NCBI RefSeq assembly: GCF_019247615.1 | Contig: NZ_JAFBAT010000111.1 | Location: 1 to 47,182 of the forward strand | Origin: Mycobacterium sp. | GTDB taxonomy: Bacteria > Actinomycetota > Actinomycetes > Mycobacteriales > Mycobacteriaceae | DNA length: 47,182 nt | Reading direction: 5' to 3' | Shown here: in pieces, positions 35,863-45,295 of the stretch | Layout of the letters: each line of letters starts with the position of its first letter | How positions within the stretch are numbered: position 1 is the stretch's first letter | Program-made: the position numbers and the translations under genes | Notes under the pieces: generated by a model | Seen by the model: the letters and a program-made list of their open reading frames with translations, nothing else | Databases searched by the model: none | Told to the model about the DNA's origin: nothing

Positions 35863-38800
35863 GCGACCGCCCTCCCGACGTCCAGCAGCTCCGACAATGA
35901 GGTCACCAGGGACGCGGGGGGCCGCCAGCTGAATACTCCCGACGGGTGCCCGTCGATCACCGGGGTCTGCGGGCCGCACATGCCGCGCAAGAACAGGTAC
36001 AGCACGCCGCCGAGGTGTCGGGCGGGATCATAGTCCGGCACCCGCCAACGTAGAAAGCGGTGCAGCACAACACTGTACAGCAGCGCCTGCAGCGGATAGT
36101 CCGAGTGCAGCATCGCCTCGACCAGCCGCGGCCGGTCGTAGTCGGTGGCCGTCGGCGGTCGCTCGGGATCGCCGAGCCAGTTGGTTTTGTAATCCACCAC
36201 CAGATACCGGTGCCCGGGACCATCGGGCACGCGCAACACGACGTCCACCGACCCGGTGAGGTATCCGCGCAGCGACTCGCCACCCAGCGCGCCGCCTGTC
36301 AACCGATCCGCGTACGCCACCAGCGGGTCACCGACCGGCAGCTGCGCGCGCACCAAGGTTCCGACATCGGACAGCCGAATCTCGGGCGCGCGCACGCGCA
36401 CGTCGCCACCGGCGAGTGGCAGCTCAAAGTCTAACTCTCGCAATCGATCTCGCAAACCGATCTGGCGTAACGTGCGGCCGCCGGCCAGCGGACCCAACGG
36501 GGTGTCGTGCATCGGCACCAGCGCGGCGGCCAGCACCTCGGGGGGCACGTCAACGGGCCACCACGCCGAGTGCTTACGGATGTGCAACTCCAACTCGGCG
36601 GCCAGGTCGGCGGCCAGCGGGTCGGCCGTCTCCAGCACGGCGTGCACCAGCGTGCCGAACTTCGCGCCCGTCGGCAGATCCGCCATCGGGGAGGGCATGT
36701 CCGGCCCGGATGCGGCCGCGGTCAATGGGATATCGCCGAGCTCGTCGTCCAACTCGGTGATCTCGGGCTCGCTGCCCACGCCGGCGGCCCCGGAGATCTC
36801 CGCCATCCGGATGAGCGCGGAATAGGAGGTGCGTCGCCACCCGGTGTCGATGCCGCGGTGGAAGTGGCGGCTATCGACCTCGGGGGGCAGCGGCTGGGGC
36901 GGGACCGGCGGCGACGCGGTAACCACCGACTCCTCGATCACCGGGCCGCCCGCGGCCTCCCACTCCCGCAATCGGGCGAGCGCGTCCTCGTCGGAGATCT
37001 TGGCGGGCTCGCATCGGTCGGGCACCACAGGCTGATTGGGCCGACGGCCACGCAGCAGCCGCGACAGGCCGCCGTTGGGTTCGTCATACGCGGGCGACCA
37101 CCACGCCACCACCTGCGACTGCGCGCGGGTCAGCGCGACGTAGGTCAGCCTGCAGTCGTCGCTGGCGTCTTCCTGGCGGCCAAGCGTTTCGATGGCCCGG
37201 AAATCCGGGCTGTCCTTTCCGCCGATGTGCAGGCAGCGCGTGTCGCCGTCGTGAAACAGCACCACATCGCGATCCGGGACGTTGCGGTTGAACGCGAACG
37301 GGAGATACACGATCGGGTACTGCAGGCCCTTGCTCACATACACCGTCATGACCTGTACGGCGGCCGCGTCACTGTCCAGCCGCCGACTGTGTTCCGTTGC
37401 GCCGCTTCGCTCCTCGCCTTGGCGACGCAGCCAGTCGCGCAGTGCGGGCAGGGTGTAGTGCTCGCGGTGGGCGACCTCTTGCAGCAACTGCGCGATGTGC
37501 GCCAGGTCGGTCATCTGACGCTCGCCACCGCGCCACGACAAGACCCGATCAGCCATTCCCTGCAATTGTGCGGCCTCGAAAATGGCCGCGACGCCGCGCT
37601 CGCGGGCGTGGCCGGCCCACTCGCGCAACGTCTCGGCGACGCGGTCGGTCAGCGCGTCGCCACCGACCGCCAGCGATTCGGCGGTCTCGCCGAAGAACAT
37701 CGTCGCCGCCGCCGCCCGCACCATGCCGGGACGATGCGGTTGGTCGAAGGCCTCCAGCAGGCACAGCCAGTCCGCGGCGGCATCGGAAGTGAAGACGTCG
37801 GAGTCCCCGGTGTAGACGGCCGGAATGCCCGCGTCGCACAGCGCTGCGAAGCAGGCGCGGGCGTCCTTGTGTTTCTCCACGATCACCGCGATGTCGCGGG
37901 CCTGCACCGGCCGGCCGTCGAACGTCGCGCCGCTCGCCAGCAGTGCGCCGATGTCGGCGGCGAGGTCGGCGCCGATGTGCGCTCGCAGCTGGTCGATGGG
38001 CAGGTTTGCAAGGCCGCTGCGCCCCAGCACCGTTCGTCGCACCACCCGTAACCGAAACGGATGGTTGCGCGGCGCGCCGGCGAGCCGGTGGCCCCGGTGA
38101 TACGCCTCGACGTCGTCCACCACGATCGCCGGATCACCGAGCTGTGCGCCACGCAGCACTGCCTGCAGCCGATCGACGAGGGCGGAATCGCTGCGCCAGT
38201 TAATCCCCAGCGTCTTCTGGTCGCCGGCCGTCTCGGCCGCCCGCAGGTAGGTCACGATGTCACCGCCCCGGAAGGCATAGATGGCCTGCTTGGGATCGCC
38301 GATGAGTACGACGGTGGAGCGTCCGCTGAACGCGCGGTCGATAACTTGCCACTGCACCGGGTCGGTGTCCTGGAACTCGTCGACCATGACGATCGGCCAG
38401 CGTTGCCGCATGCGGACCCGGGCCGGCGAATCGGGGGTGGCCAGCGCTTCGGCCAGCCGGATCAGCAGATCGTCGTAGTCGAGGACACCGAGGCGCCGCT
38501 TGCGGGTATTCAGCTCTGCCAGAATCTCTTTCGCGAAGCCGATGCAGACGGCGGCCCGCGAGCCGGGCTGCGGATCGCACGGCCGCAGCTGGGTCGACGG
38601 GTTGTTGGCGACCTCGCGCGCCAGCCGCAGCGCATCGCGGTACTGCAGCAACGGGTCCGCACGCTCGCGGCCGAAGTGGGCAAGATACAGATCGTCGACG
38701 ATCTCGCCCACCAGTTCGTCCAAACCCTCGAGCAAGGTGACCCCCGCGGCGGTGTCGCCGGCCACGCCCAGCGACTTCAGCACCAGCTGACAGAACTGGT

Positions 38801-39170
38801 GGGTGGTGGCGATCGTCGCCGCATCGAAACCGGCCAGCGCATCCCGCAGGCGTCGCCTGCGATCGGCGCGTTGATCGTCGGTCCCCGCCAACAGGTACGC
38901 CACCAATTCGTTGTCTTCGGCGGCGGCGGGATCGTCGAAAGCGACTGCGGCGTCGACGATCTGACGACGGACCCGTTCCCGCAGTTCCTGGCTGGCCGCC
39001 CGGCCGAACGTGATGAGCAGCATCTGGTCCAGCGTCGCGACGCCCTCGGCGACATAGCGGGTCACCAGGCCGGCCAGCGCGAACGTCTTACCCGTCCCAG
39101 CGCTGGCCTCCAGCACCGTCGTGGACCGGTCCGCGGGCAGCGGACCGAGCAGCTCGAAGCGCTTCCTCAC
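35859..39170 (-). CDS. recB: RecBCD exonuclease V, RecB subunit
   Basis: 1,103 residues; 3'-5' helicase and nuclease. Walker A is ASAGTGKT (K28). UvrD-type motifs include VMVDEFQDTDPVQW, VLIGDPKQAIYAFRGGD and VMTVYVSKGLQYPIVYLP. The C-terminal nuclease domain is intact: VDVVLRVPDG then YLVVDYKTNWLG near 990, giving the D-x-K motif. The start is GTG at 39170, overlapping the recC stop as GTGA. The 4-base overlaps recC-recB-recD make one coupled operon. Length agrees with the roughly 1,094 residues I recall for Rv0630c. Confidence 0.96.
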   Translation of the reverse strand: MRKRFELLGPLPADRSTTVLEASAGTGKTFALAGLVTRYVAEGVATLDQMLLITFGRAASQELRERVRRQIVDAAVAFDDPAAAEDNELVAYLLAGTDDQRADRRRRLRDALAGFDAATIATTHQFCQLVLKSLGVAGDTAAGVTLLEGLDELVGEIVDDLYLAHFGRERADPLLQYRDALRLAREVANNPSTQLRPCDPQPGSRAAVCIGFAKEILAELNTRKRRLGVLDYDDLLIRLAEALATPDSPARVRMRQRWPIVMVDEFQDTDPVQWQVIDRAFSGRSTVVLIGDPKQAIYAFRGGDIVTYLRAAETAGDQKTLGINWRSDSALVDRLQAVLRGAQLGDPAIVVDDVEAYHRGHRLAGAPRNHPFRLRVVRRTVLGRSGLANLPIDQLRAHIGADLAADIGALLASGATFDGRPVQARDIAVIVEKHKDARACFAALCDAGIPAVYTGDSDVFTSDAAADWLCLLEAFDQPHRPGMVRAAAATMFFGETAESLAVGGDALTDRVAETLREWAGHARERGVAAIFEAAQLQGMADRVLSWRGGERQMTDLAHIAQLLQEVAHREHYTLPALRDWLRRQGEERSGATEHSRRLDSDAAAVQVMTVYVSKGLQYPIVYLPFAFNRNVPDRDVVLFHDGDTRCLHIGGKDSPDFRAIETLGRQEDASDDCRLTYVALTRAQSQVVAWWSPAYDEPNGGLSRLLRGRRPNQPVVPDRCEPAKISDEDALARLREWEAAGGPVIEESVVTASPPVPPQPLPPEVDSRHFHRGIDTGWRRTSYSALIRMAEISGAAGVGSEPEITELDDELGDIPLTAAASGPDMPSPMADLPTGAKFGTLVHAVLETADPLAADLAAELELHIRKHSAWWPVDVPPEVLAAALVPMHDTPLGPLAGGRTLRQIGLRDRLRELDFELPLAGGDVRVRAPEIRLSDVGTLVRAQLPVGDPLVAYADRLTGGALGGESLRGYLTGSVDVVLRVPDGPGHRYLVVDYKTNWLGDPERPPTATDYDRPRLVEAMLHSDYPLQALLYSVVLHRFLRWRVPDYDPARHLGGVLYLFLRGMCGPQTPVIDGHPSGVFSWRPPASLVTSLSELLDVGRAVA

Positions 39171-42100
39171 GGCGTATCCCGCTGGGCGCGCAGCATCGGC
39201 AGCCAGAGCCTGGCGGCGTACGCGCCGAGCCGGTTGTCCTCGCCCTCGCACTCCTCGCCGGGTCGCACGGGCTGCATGAGGTCCGTCAGCCGCGCGCCCC
39301 TGCCCCACGCGCGAACGTGGGCGGGTTCCTGATCCTCCGCCGGGTACCGGTCGGACTTCCAGCGGAACTGGGCCTCACGAACGGGGTCGTCGCCGCAATG
39401 CCGGGCCACCGCCCATGCATAGGACGTCTTGACGGGCAACGGAATCGGCTCCCGGCGCCCGGCGTCGTAGATCGCCAGCAGGTCACGCAGCATGTCGACG
39501 GGGGCGCCGGGCGGCCGTCCCAGCTCGGCCACGCGGGGCGTGGTACCCCGCTTGGGTCGGCCGATGCAGAACGCCGACCAGTCGCGGTCGGGGTGCTGAA
39601 TCAGCAACGCCAGCAACGGGATCCAGGCCTCCAGCAGGTGCCTGCCGTCCAGCTTGGAATACGTCACGGACACCAGCCGGTCGCCGTACACCGGGGACAC
39701 CGTGCCGGTGAGCCGTCGCGTGGAACCTCGGCCGACGTTCTGGATATCTTGGATATCTATGTCGTACGCCCGGGCGTTCGCCCCCCGTCGCTGCATCGCC
39801 GCCGACGCCAACAGGGCGGCCTGATCGCGGATCTCGGTTGCCTTGCGCCACCCCAGCTGGCCCGGCGGCAGTGTGCCGCGCCGCCACTCGGCCTGCCGGG
39901 CGTCATCCGGGGTCATCCCGCGCAGGATGTCGCCCAGCATCCGGTCGCCCACCGTCCACTCCTCCAGGGCGTTGATGTCGACGGGCATGGCGTCTTGCAC
40001 ACCGTCGACGTCGCGCGGCAACGTGAATTCCAGCGCCCGGAAGAAGCCCTTCACCGGGTCTTTGAAGAAGTCGACGAGGTCGGCGAGGATCACGTCGTCG
40101 GCGCGCCGGGCCGGCAATGGCCCGGAGACGAACTTCGGCCGCGCGCACCGCCGGCCGCCGGCCACCCGCGCGGCCCGCAGCACGGTCGGGTCGAAAGTGA
40201 ACGGCACCTTCGGGACCAGCTTCCCGGGGATGACGTTGCGAATGTCGAACGGCTGCAACGGATGCGCGACGACGATGCGGTCACGAATCTTGTCGGCAGT
40301 GGTCATGTCGAGGGTGTCCAGCAGCTCGGCCAGCGGCACCGCGGGCGGTCGCGGTTGGCCGGAATACTCGTTTGCCCCGGTGTAGGTGATCACCAGCTTC
40401 TCGGTGGCCGCACCGATAGCGTCGAGCAGCAATTGCCGGTCCTCGGAACGGATGTCGCGCTCACCGGTCATCGGGTCGCGAGCGAGCACGTCGTCACCGT
40501 CGACGACGCCAAGGCGCGGGAAGACGCCGTCGTCCAGGCCGACCAGACACACCACCCGGTGCGGCACCGAGCGCATCGGCACCATGGTGCACACCGTGAG
40601 GGTGCCGGTGCGAAAGTTGGCCCGCGTCGGACGGCCGGCAAGGTGCCGGTCGAGCAGCGCGCGAATGTCGGGCAGTCGCAACACGGTGTCGGCCCGGCAA
40701 CCGGCGTCGGCCATCACCGTTGCGAATTCACGCTGCAGCTGGCTGGTCTGCCAGAGGTCGGAGTCGTCGGTGGCCGCCAGCAAGGTGATGCCCTCGGCGA
40801 GGGCGGCCAGCCACTCGCTTAGGGGCCGCGCACCGGTGAGCGAATCGACCACATGGCGCAGCCGGTCGACGAATTCGGCGAACCGGCCCGCCAATTGGAC
40901 GCGGTTACTGCTGACATCGTCGAGTGGAAGGGTCGAGTCGATCCAGGCGTGCGAGTCGTCGGACATCGCGACGCCAGCCAGCACCCGGTCGATTCCGAAA
41001 CGCCAAGTGTTGTGGACGAAGTCGACGTGATACGGCCGTCGATGCTCCTGGTCGAAACCCCAGCGGATGTTGGCCTGGCGGACCCAGCGGGTGATGGCCT
41101 CCAGATCGTCGTCGGTGAAACCGAAGCAGGCGCGCACCGGCGCGGCCTCGGCGAAGTTGAGCACCTCGCTGGCCGTCACCCGGCCGCCGGTCAGCGCCAA
41201 CAGCTGGGAGGCCACGCCGAGCAGCGGATTGGTCTGGATCGGCGAGCGGTCGGCCAGCCGAACCCGCAATCGGTGAGCGGGATGCGCGCCGCGCACCACG
41301 TCGCCGAGCCCGAAGTCGGCGACAATCAGCGGGGCATATGTCTCGATGTCCGGACACATGACCAGCACGTCGCGCGGCTCGAGCGTCGGGTCGTCGTGCA
41401 GGAGGCCGAGGAGCACCTCCCGCAGCACGTCGACCTGACGGGCCGGGCCGTGGCAGTTGTGTACCTGAACGGAGCGGTCGTCAACCGCGAGCGTCCGCCC
41501 TTGCGGCCGAACGGCATTCGCGGCGATATCCGACTGCAGCCAGCCGAGCAGCGTGTCGGGGCGCTCCGGCCAGCGAAGGTACTCGTCGGTCGCTGGACCC
41601 GTCGGCAGGGCGCGCTGGAGCTCGCGCAGGTCTCGCCCGAGGGTGGCAAGCAGCGGATGGTCGACTTCGCGGTGGCTGACGTCGTCACGACGGGGGATCG
41701 GGCCGTGGGCGCCGGCCAGCGCGCGCCACAGCTCGTCGCTGGGATGAGGCAGCCACAGGTGCAGGTCGTGATGGGTTGCCAGCGCCTCGAGCAGCTCGAC
41801 GTCGGTGCACGCCAGGCGGGTATGCCCGAAAAGAGACAGCCGCGTCGGCAGCTCGCTCGGCGCCTCCCGCAGCCGCAGGACGGTCTGCCGGTGCCGGACG
41901 TGCGGGGGTTCGGCCTCGACTCGCGCTGACAGCGCCCGCCACAGTTCGGGCTGCCAGAGCAGGTCTTCGTCGAGGTCACCCGGGTTGCCGTCGAGCCAGT
42001 CGATGAGCAATTGCGGACGCTGCCGGGCGTAGGCGGCGAACAGCCCGGCGAGTCGTCGCGCTACCGCATACCGTCGCCCACGCCGCAGCTCGGCCTCCTC

Positions 42101-42472
42101 GCTGGTGTCGAAGTGACCCAGATGCGTTGCGAGCGCGCGGCACCACGGTTCGTCGAGCGAGCAGTCGATGACGTCCAGCAGGGGCCATGTCATGGCCTCC
42201 GGTGACCACGGGTCGTCGTCGACCGTGCCGGAAATCTCAGCAAGGAGCGAAGCCGGGCTGCGGAAGGCCACCGCGGCGCACACCCCGTCACCGCCGCCGG
42301 GCTTGCTGCCCAGCACGTGTGAAAGTCGCTGGCTTAGCCAGCGTTCGACGCCGCGGGCCGGGACCAGCACCAGCTCCTCGGCGAAGGGGTCAGGCAAGGG
42401 ATCTGCCAGTAGCGCGCCAAGGCCGTCGGCAAGTAGGTCGGTTCGCTCGGCACGATGAAGATGAAGCGCCAT
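39167..42472 (-). CDS. recC: RecBCD exonuclease V, RecC subunit
   Basis: 1,101 residues. It opens with MALHLHRAERTDLLADGLG and then LVLVPARGVERWLSQRL, a typical RecC start. RecC keeps the helicase fold but lacks helicase catalysis and serves as the Chi-recognition scaffold. Family stretches visible are VQVHNCHGPARQVDVLRE, VLVMCPDIETYAPLI, RSVPHRVVCLVGLDDGVFPR and the C-terminal PARRADDVILADLVDFFKDPVKGF. The ATG at 42472 is chosen because the conserved N-terminus begins there. It is first in the operon and divergent from the PHP gene, with 97 bases between. Confidence 0.95.
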   Translation of the reverse strand: MALHLHRAERTDLLADGLGALLADPLPDPFAEELVLVPARGVERWLSQRLSHVLGSKPGGGDGVCAAVAFRSPASLLAEISGTVDDDPWSPEAMTWPLLDVIDCSLDEPWCRALATHLGHFDTSEEAELRRGRRYAVARRLAGLFAAYARQRPQLLIDWLDGNPGDLDEDLLWQPELWRALSARVEAEPPHVRHRQTVLRLREAPSELPTRLSLFGHTRLACTDVELLEALATHHDLHLWLPHPSDELWRALAGAHGPIPRRDDVSHREVDHPLLATLGRDLRELQRALPTGPATDEYLRWPERPDTLLGWLQSDIAANAVRPQGRTLAVDDRSVQVHNCHGPARQVDVLREVLLGLLHDDPTLEPRDVLVMCPDIETYAPLIVADFGLGDVVRGAHPAHRLRVRLADRSPIQTNPLLGVASQLLALTGGRVTASEVLNFAEAAPVRACFGFTDDDLEAITRWVRQANIRWGFDQEHRRPYHVDFVHNTWRFGIDRVLAGVAMSDDSHAWIDSTLPLDDVSSNRVQLAGRFAEFVDRLRHVVDSLTGARPLSEWLAALAEGITLLAATDDSDLWQTSQLQREFATVMADAGCRADTVLRLPDIRALLDRHLAGRPTRANFRTGTLTVCTMVPMRSVPHRVVCLVGLDDGVFPRLGVVDGDDVLARDPMTGERDIRSEDRQLLLDAIGAATEKLVITYTGANEYSGQPRPPAVPLAELLDTLDMTTADKIRDRIVVAHPLQPFDIRNVIPGKLVPKVPFTFDPTVLRAARVAGGRRCARPKFVSGPLPARRADDVILADLVDFFKDPVKGFFRALEFTLPRDVDGVQDAMPVDINALEEWTVGDRMLGDILRGMTPDDARQAEWRRGTLPPGQLGWRKATEIRDQAALLASAAMQRRGANARAYDIDIQDIQNVGRGSTRRLTGTVSPVYGDRLVSVTYSKLDGRHLLEAWIPLLALLIQHPDRDWSAFCIGRPKRGTTPRVAELGRPPGAPVDMLRDLLAIYDAGRREPIPLPVKTSYAWAVARHCGDDPVREAQFRWKSDRYPAEDQEPAHVRAWGRGARLTDLMQPVRPGEECEGEDNRLGAYAARLWLPMLRAQRDTP

Positions 42473-42569
42473 CGCCCGCCACCATAGAACCTCACCCCGA
42501 CGACGCGGGCGGTTCGCGCGGAGAAAACGCTCAACGGCCCGACGGCATCTGTTGGTGTCGATGTAACGG

Positions 42570-44072
42570 GTGATTACTCCGACGTGGCGGATGCTGTTGG
42601 CTGTGAGTACCGCGATGGTCGCGCCGACCGCGGTCACCGAGCAGCGCGACGGCCAGACGATCGAAGTGACATTTGCCGGGCGGTTCCCCTTCGGCATCTA
42701 CCGCTGGGCCTATCTGCCGTTCGACGTTCCGGAGGGCGTGCGGCAAATCCGGGTCGCCGTCTCTCACGAGCACTTCGCGGTGGGCGGGGTCGCGCGAAAC
42801 GTCTTGGATCTCGGTGTCTTTGGCCCAGCAGGTCACGACCTGGGTAACGCGGCAGGGTTCAGGGGCTGGTCGGGCGGAGCGCGCGACGGCTTCGTGATCT
42901 CCGGCGCCTACGCCACCCCGGGATACCTGGCTGGCCCCATCGACCCCGGCGTGTGGGCCGTGGCCCTCGGCCCGGTGGTACTGAGCCCTTGGGGCATGGC
43001 TTGGCGGGTGCACGTCACCCTGGAACGTGGAACGCCCACAGCTGGGGTTGATCCGCAAGCCGAGCCACCCGCCGCCCCGGCGCCCCGGCCGGTGACGCTT
43101 GCGGGCGCCTCGATCCGCGGTGCCCGCTGGTACCGCGGGGACCTGCACGTGCACACCGTTCACTCCGACGGAGAGCGTGATCCGGGGGAGCTGGTAGCGG
43201 ACGCGCGCGCCGCCGGGCTGGATTTCGTCGTCTCCACCGACCACAACACGAACGCCGCCAACCGCGTGTGGCCGATGTGCGGCACCGGACCGCTCCTGGT
43301 GATTCCGGGGGAGGAGGTGACCACCCGGCACGGGCATTGGCTGGCCATCGGGCTGCCTGAACGCGCCTGGGTCGACTGGCGGTATGGGCCGCGCGACCGG
43401 GCATTCCCGCGATTCGCCGCCGAGGTCCGCGCAGCCGGCGGCCTGGTGGTGGCCGCCCATCCCGCCGTGCCGCTACCCGGATCCGCGTGGGAATTCGGCT
43501 TCGCCGACGTGGAGGCGCTCGAGGTGTGGAACGGCCGATGGAACGTGGACGACGAAGTTTCCCTTCGCCTTTGGCAACGGCTGCTGCGACAGGGTCGGCG
43601 AGTCGTGGCGGTCGGGGGTAGCGATTCCCACGGCAAACACCAGCGGGTCGGCTCGCCGCAGACGGCCGTCCACGCGCACGAACTCACGGTGCCCGCGATC
43701 GTCGACGGGCTGCGCCGCGGCCGTTCCTACATTGTGCGATCGGTAGATGTCGCGTGCGAGTTGACCGCGGCCTGCCCCAGCGGCGGCGCCTCCCACATGG
43801 CCGGACCCGGGCAGACACTGCGGGTGCCGCCCGGAACCGCTGTGTCGGTCACCGCCGTCATCAGCGGCGCTGCGGGCGCGAGCGCCGCCCTGATCACCGC
43901 GGCGGGCCGCGTGGGCCGGGCGACGGTGAGGTCGGCGCGTGACCGCGTGCAGTGGGAGCTCGACCCGACGTTGTGCTCCATGGCGCGCTTCGCCCGTCTG
44001 GAGGTGCGAGCGCCGCGGCAGGGGATCCCCGGCGCCATGGTCGCGTTGACGAATCCCGTCTGGCTAGCCTGA
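42570..44072 (+). CDS. PHP-domain metallohydrolase (CehA/McbA-like)
   Basis: 500 residues. Metal-binding motifs of the PHP (polymerase and histidinol phosphatase) fold appear in order: DLHVHTVHSDGE (HxH, near 191), STDHN, IPGEEVTTRHGHW, AHPAVPLPGSAW and GGSDSHGKH. The first 190 residues are a beta-rich domain, and the tail is another beta-rich unit. The enzyme probably hydrolyses a phosphoester or a related bond using two or three metals. GTG at 42570 is used; ATG at 42591 is possible. A weak hydrophobic start (MLLAVSTAMVAPTAV) could be a signal, but it is short. The gene is followed by the nitroreductase 4 bases after its stop. Confidence 0.88.
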   Translation: MITPTWRMLLAVSTAMVAPTAVTEQRDGQTIEVTFAGRFPFGIYRWAYLPFDVPEGVRQIRVAVSHEHFAVGGVARNVLDLGVFGPAGHDLGNAAGFRGWSGGARDGFVISGAYATPGYLAGPIDPGVWAVALGPVVLSPWGMAWRVHVTLERGTPTAGVDPQAEPPAAPAPRPVTLAGASIRGARWYRGDLHVHTVHSDGERDPGELVADARAAGLDFVVSTDHNTNAANRVWPMCGTGPLLVIPGEEVTTRHGHWLAIGLPERAWVDWRYGPRDRAFPRFAAEVRAAGGLVVAAHPAVPLPGSAWEFGFADVEALEVWNGRWNVDDEVSLRLWQRLLRQGRRVVAVGGSDSHGKHQRVGSPQTAVHAHELTVPAIVDGLRRGRSYIVRSVDVACELTAACPSGGASHMAGPGQTLRVPPGTAVSVTAVISGAAGASAALITAAGRVGRATVRSARDRVQWELDPTLCSMARFARLEVRAPRQGIPGAMVALTNPVWLA

Positions 44073-44076
44073 CAAG

Positions 44077-44592
44077 ATGGAAACCTGGGACGCGATCCGT
44101 GCTCGCCGCAATGTCAGGCAGTACCGGCCGGATCCGATTCCCGAAGACGACCTGAACCGTATCGCCGAGGCGGGCTGGCGGGCACCGTCGGCGAAAAACC
44201 GCCAGCCGTGGGACTTCGTCATCGTCACCGACCGTTCCCAGCTGCAGGAGTTGTCCACCGTGTGGCGCGGCGCCGGTCACATCGCGTCGGCGCCGGCTGC
44301 GATCGCACTGGTCGTGCCCGTACCGCCGGATGACCGCAGGCTGGTCACGGACACCTACGACATCGGTCAGGCCACGATGGCGATGATGATCGCGGCCACC
44401 GACCTGGGGATCGGCACCGGTCATTCGTCGGTGGGGGATCAGGATAAGGCGCGCGCCATCCTGGCGGTGCCAGACGACCACCAGGTGGCTTTCCTGCTCG
44501 GCATTGGCTATCCGGCTGATCGTCCGCTGACCCCTATCCGCAGACCTAACCGGCGGCCGTTCACCGAAGTCGTCCACCGCGGGCGGTGGTGA
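44077..44592 (+). CDS. Nitroreductase family protein
   Basis: 171 residues of the FMN-type nitroreductase fold. The start METWDAIRARRNVRQYRPDPIP is the family's N-terminal motif, followed by AGWRAPSAKNRQPWDFVIV (flavin site) and ATDLGIGTGHSSVGDQ. Short for the family (usually 190-220), but all main motifs are present. ATG lies 4 bases after the PHP stop and its own stop is 1 base before cynS, so the three are probably one operon. The substrate is not known. Confidence 0.9.
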   Translation: METWDAIRARRNVRQYRPDPIPEDDLNRIAEAGWRAPSAKNRQPWDFVIVTDRSQLQELSTVWRGAGHIASAPAAIALVVPVPPDDRRLVTDTYDIGQATMAMMIAATDLGIGTGHSSVGDQDKARAILAVPDDHQVAFLLGIGYPADRPLTPIRRPNRRPFTEVVHRGRW

Positions 44593-44593
44593 C

Positions 44594-45049
44594 ATGACGA
44601 GGAACGCAGTCACCGAGCAGATCGTCCTGGCGCGCCTGGCGAAGGGGCTGACGTGGCAGGAGTTGGCCGACGCTATCGGGAGGCCGGTGGTGTGGACGAC
44701 GTCGGCGTTGCTCGGCCAGCACCCGATCCCCGCCGAGCTCGGGAAAGTCCTCGTCGAGCTGCTCGGCCTCGACGAGTCGGCGGTGCCCGTGCTGGCGGCC
44801 GCGCCCATGCGTGGCGGCCTGCCCACCGCAATACCGACCGACCCGACCATCTACCGCTTCTACGAGGCCCTTCAGGTGTACGGCACGGCCATCAAGGAGC
44901 TGATCCACGAGCAGTTCGGTGACGGCATCATGAGCGCCATCAACTTCAGCGTCGACGTGCAGAAGAAGCCACACGCTTCCGGCGACCGCGTCGTGGTGAC
45001 ATTCGACGGGAAATTCCTTCCTTATCAGTGGGTGTCCTCCGAGCAGTGA
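44594..45049 (+). CDS. cynS: Cyanase (cyanate hydratase)
   Basis: 151 residues. It converts cyanate and bicarbonate to ammonia and two CO2. The catalytic residues, R96, E99 and S122 in E. coli CynS, are present as R88, E91 and S114, with the same spacing (three and 23 residues). The signature PTIYRFYEALQVYGTAIKEL and GDGIMSAINFSVDV are clear. The N-terminal part has the expected helical DNA-binding-like domain (KGLTWQELADAIGRP). ATG lies 1 base after the nitroreductase stop. Unusually no carbonic anhydrase or transporter gene is adjacent. The gene ends 147 bases before a strong stem-loop. Confidence 0.95.
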   Translation: MTRNAVTEQIVLARLAKGLTWQELADAIGRPVVWTTSALLGQHPIPAELGKVLVELLGLDESAVPVLAAAPMRGGLPTAIPTDPTIYRFYEALQVYGTAIKELIHEQFGDGIMSAINFSVDVQKKPHASGDRVVVTFDGKFLPYQWVSSEQ

Positions 45050-45196
45050 GGCTCGACCGTCAAGCTTCGCCAGCGTGGGCTCTATGGACGAATCCCAGGG
45101 GCGGTTTCGTACTTACGGCTCACGCTCGGCGCAAAACTTCAATGAAGTGACGGTAAGCCGGGCAACGTGGCACACTTGCGACCGAGGAGGCGATGG

Positions 45197-45234
45197 GAAC
45201 GCGGTGGCCGGGTGCTTTACCGGCCACCGCGTTC
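45197..45234. terminator. Perfect 15-bp stem-loop between convergent cynS and echA3
   Basis: GAACGCGGTGGCCGG (45197-45211) and CCGGCCACCGCGTTC (45220-45234) form a perfect 15-bp stem with an 8-base loop GTGCTTTA. It sits between convergent genes, and no U-tract follows on either strand, as is common for mycobacterial terminators. It may act in both directions. Confidence 0.75.
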
Positions 45235-45295
45235 GCCGCTTCAGCTCGTCGCGTTCCGAGTACCGGCCTCGGGGCCGAGCCCGTCGGCCAGGCGG

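Noticed and set aside
36507..38051. Long plus-strand open frame opposite recB
   Set aside because: It is an antisense frame typical of GC-rich DNA, with no motif, while recB on the other strand has full helicase and nuclease motifs.
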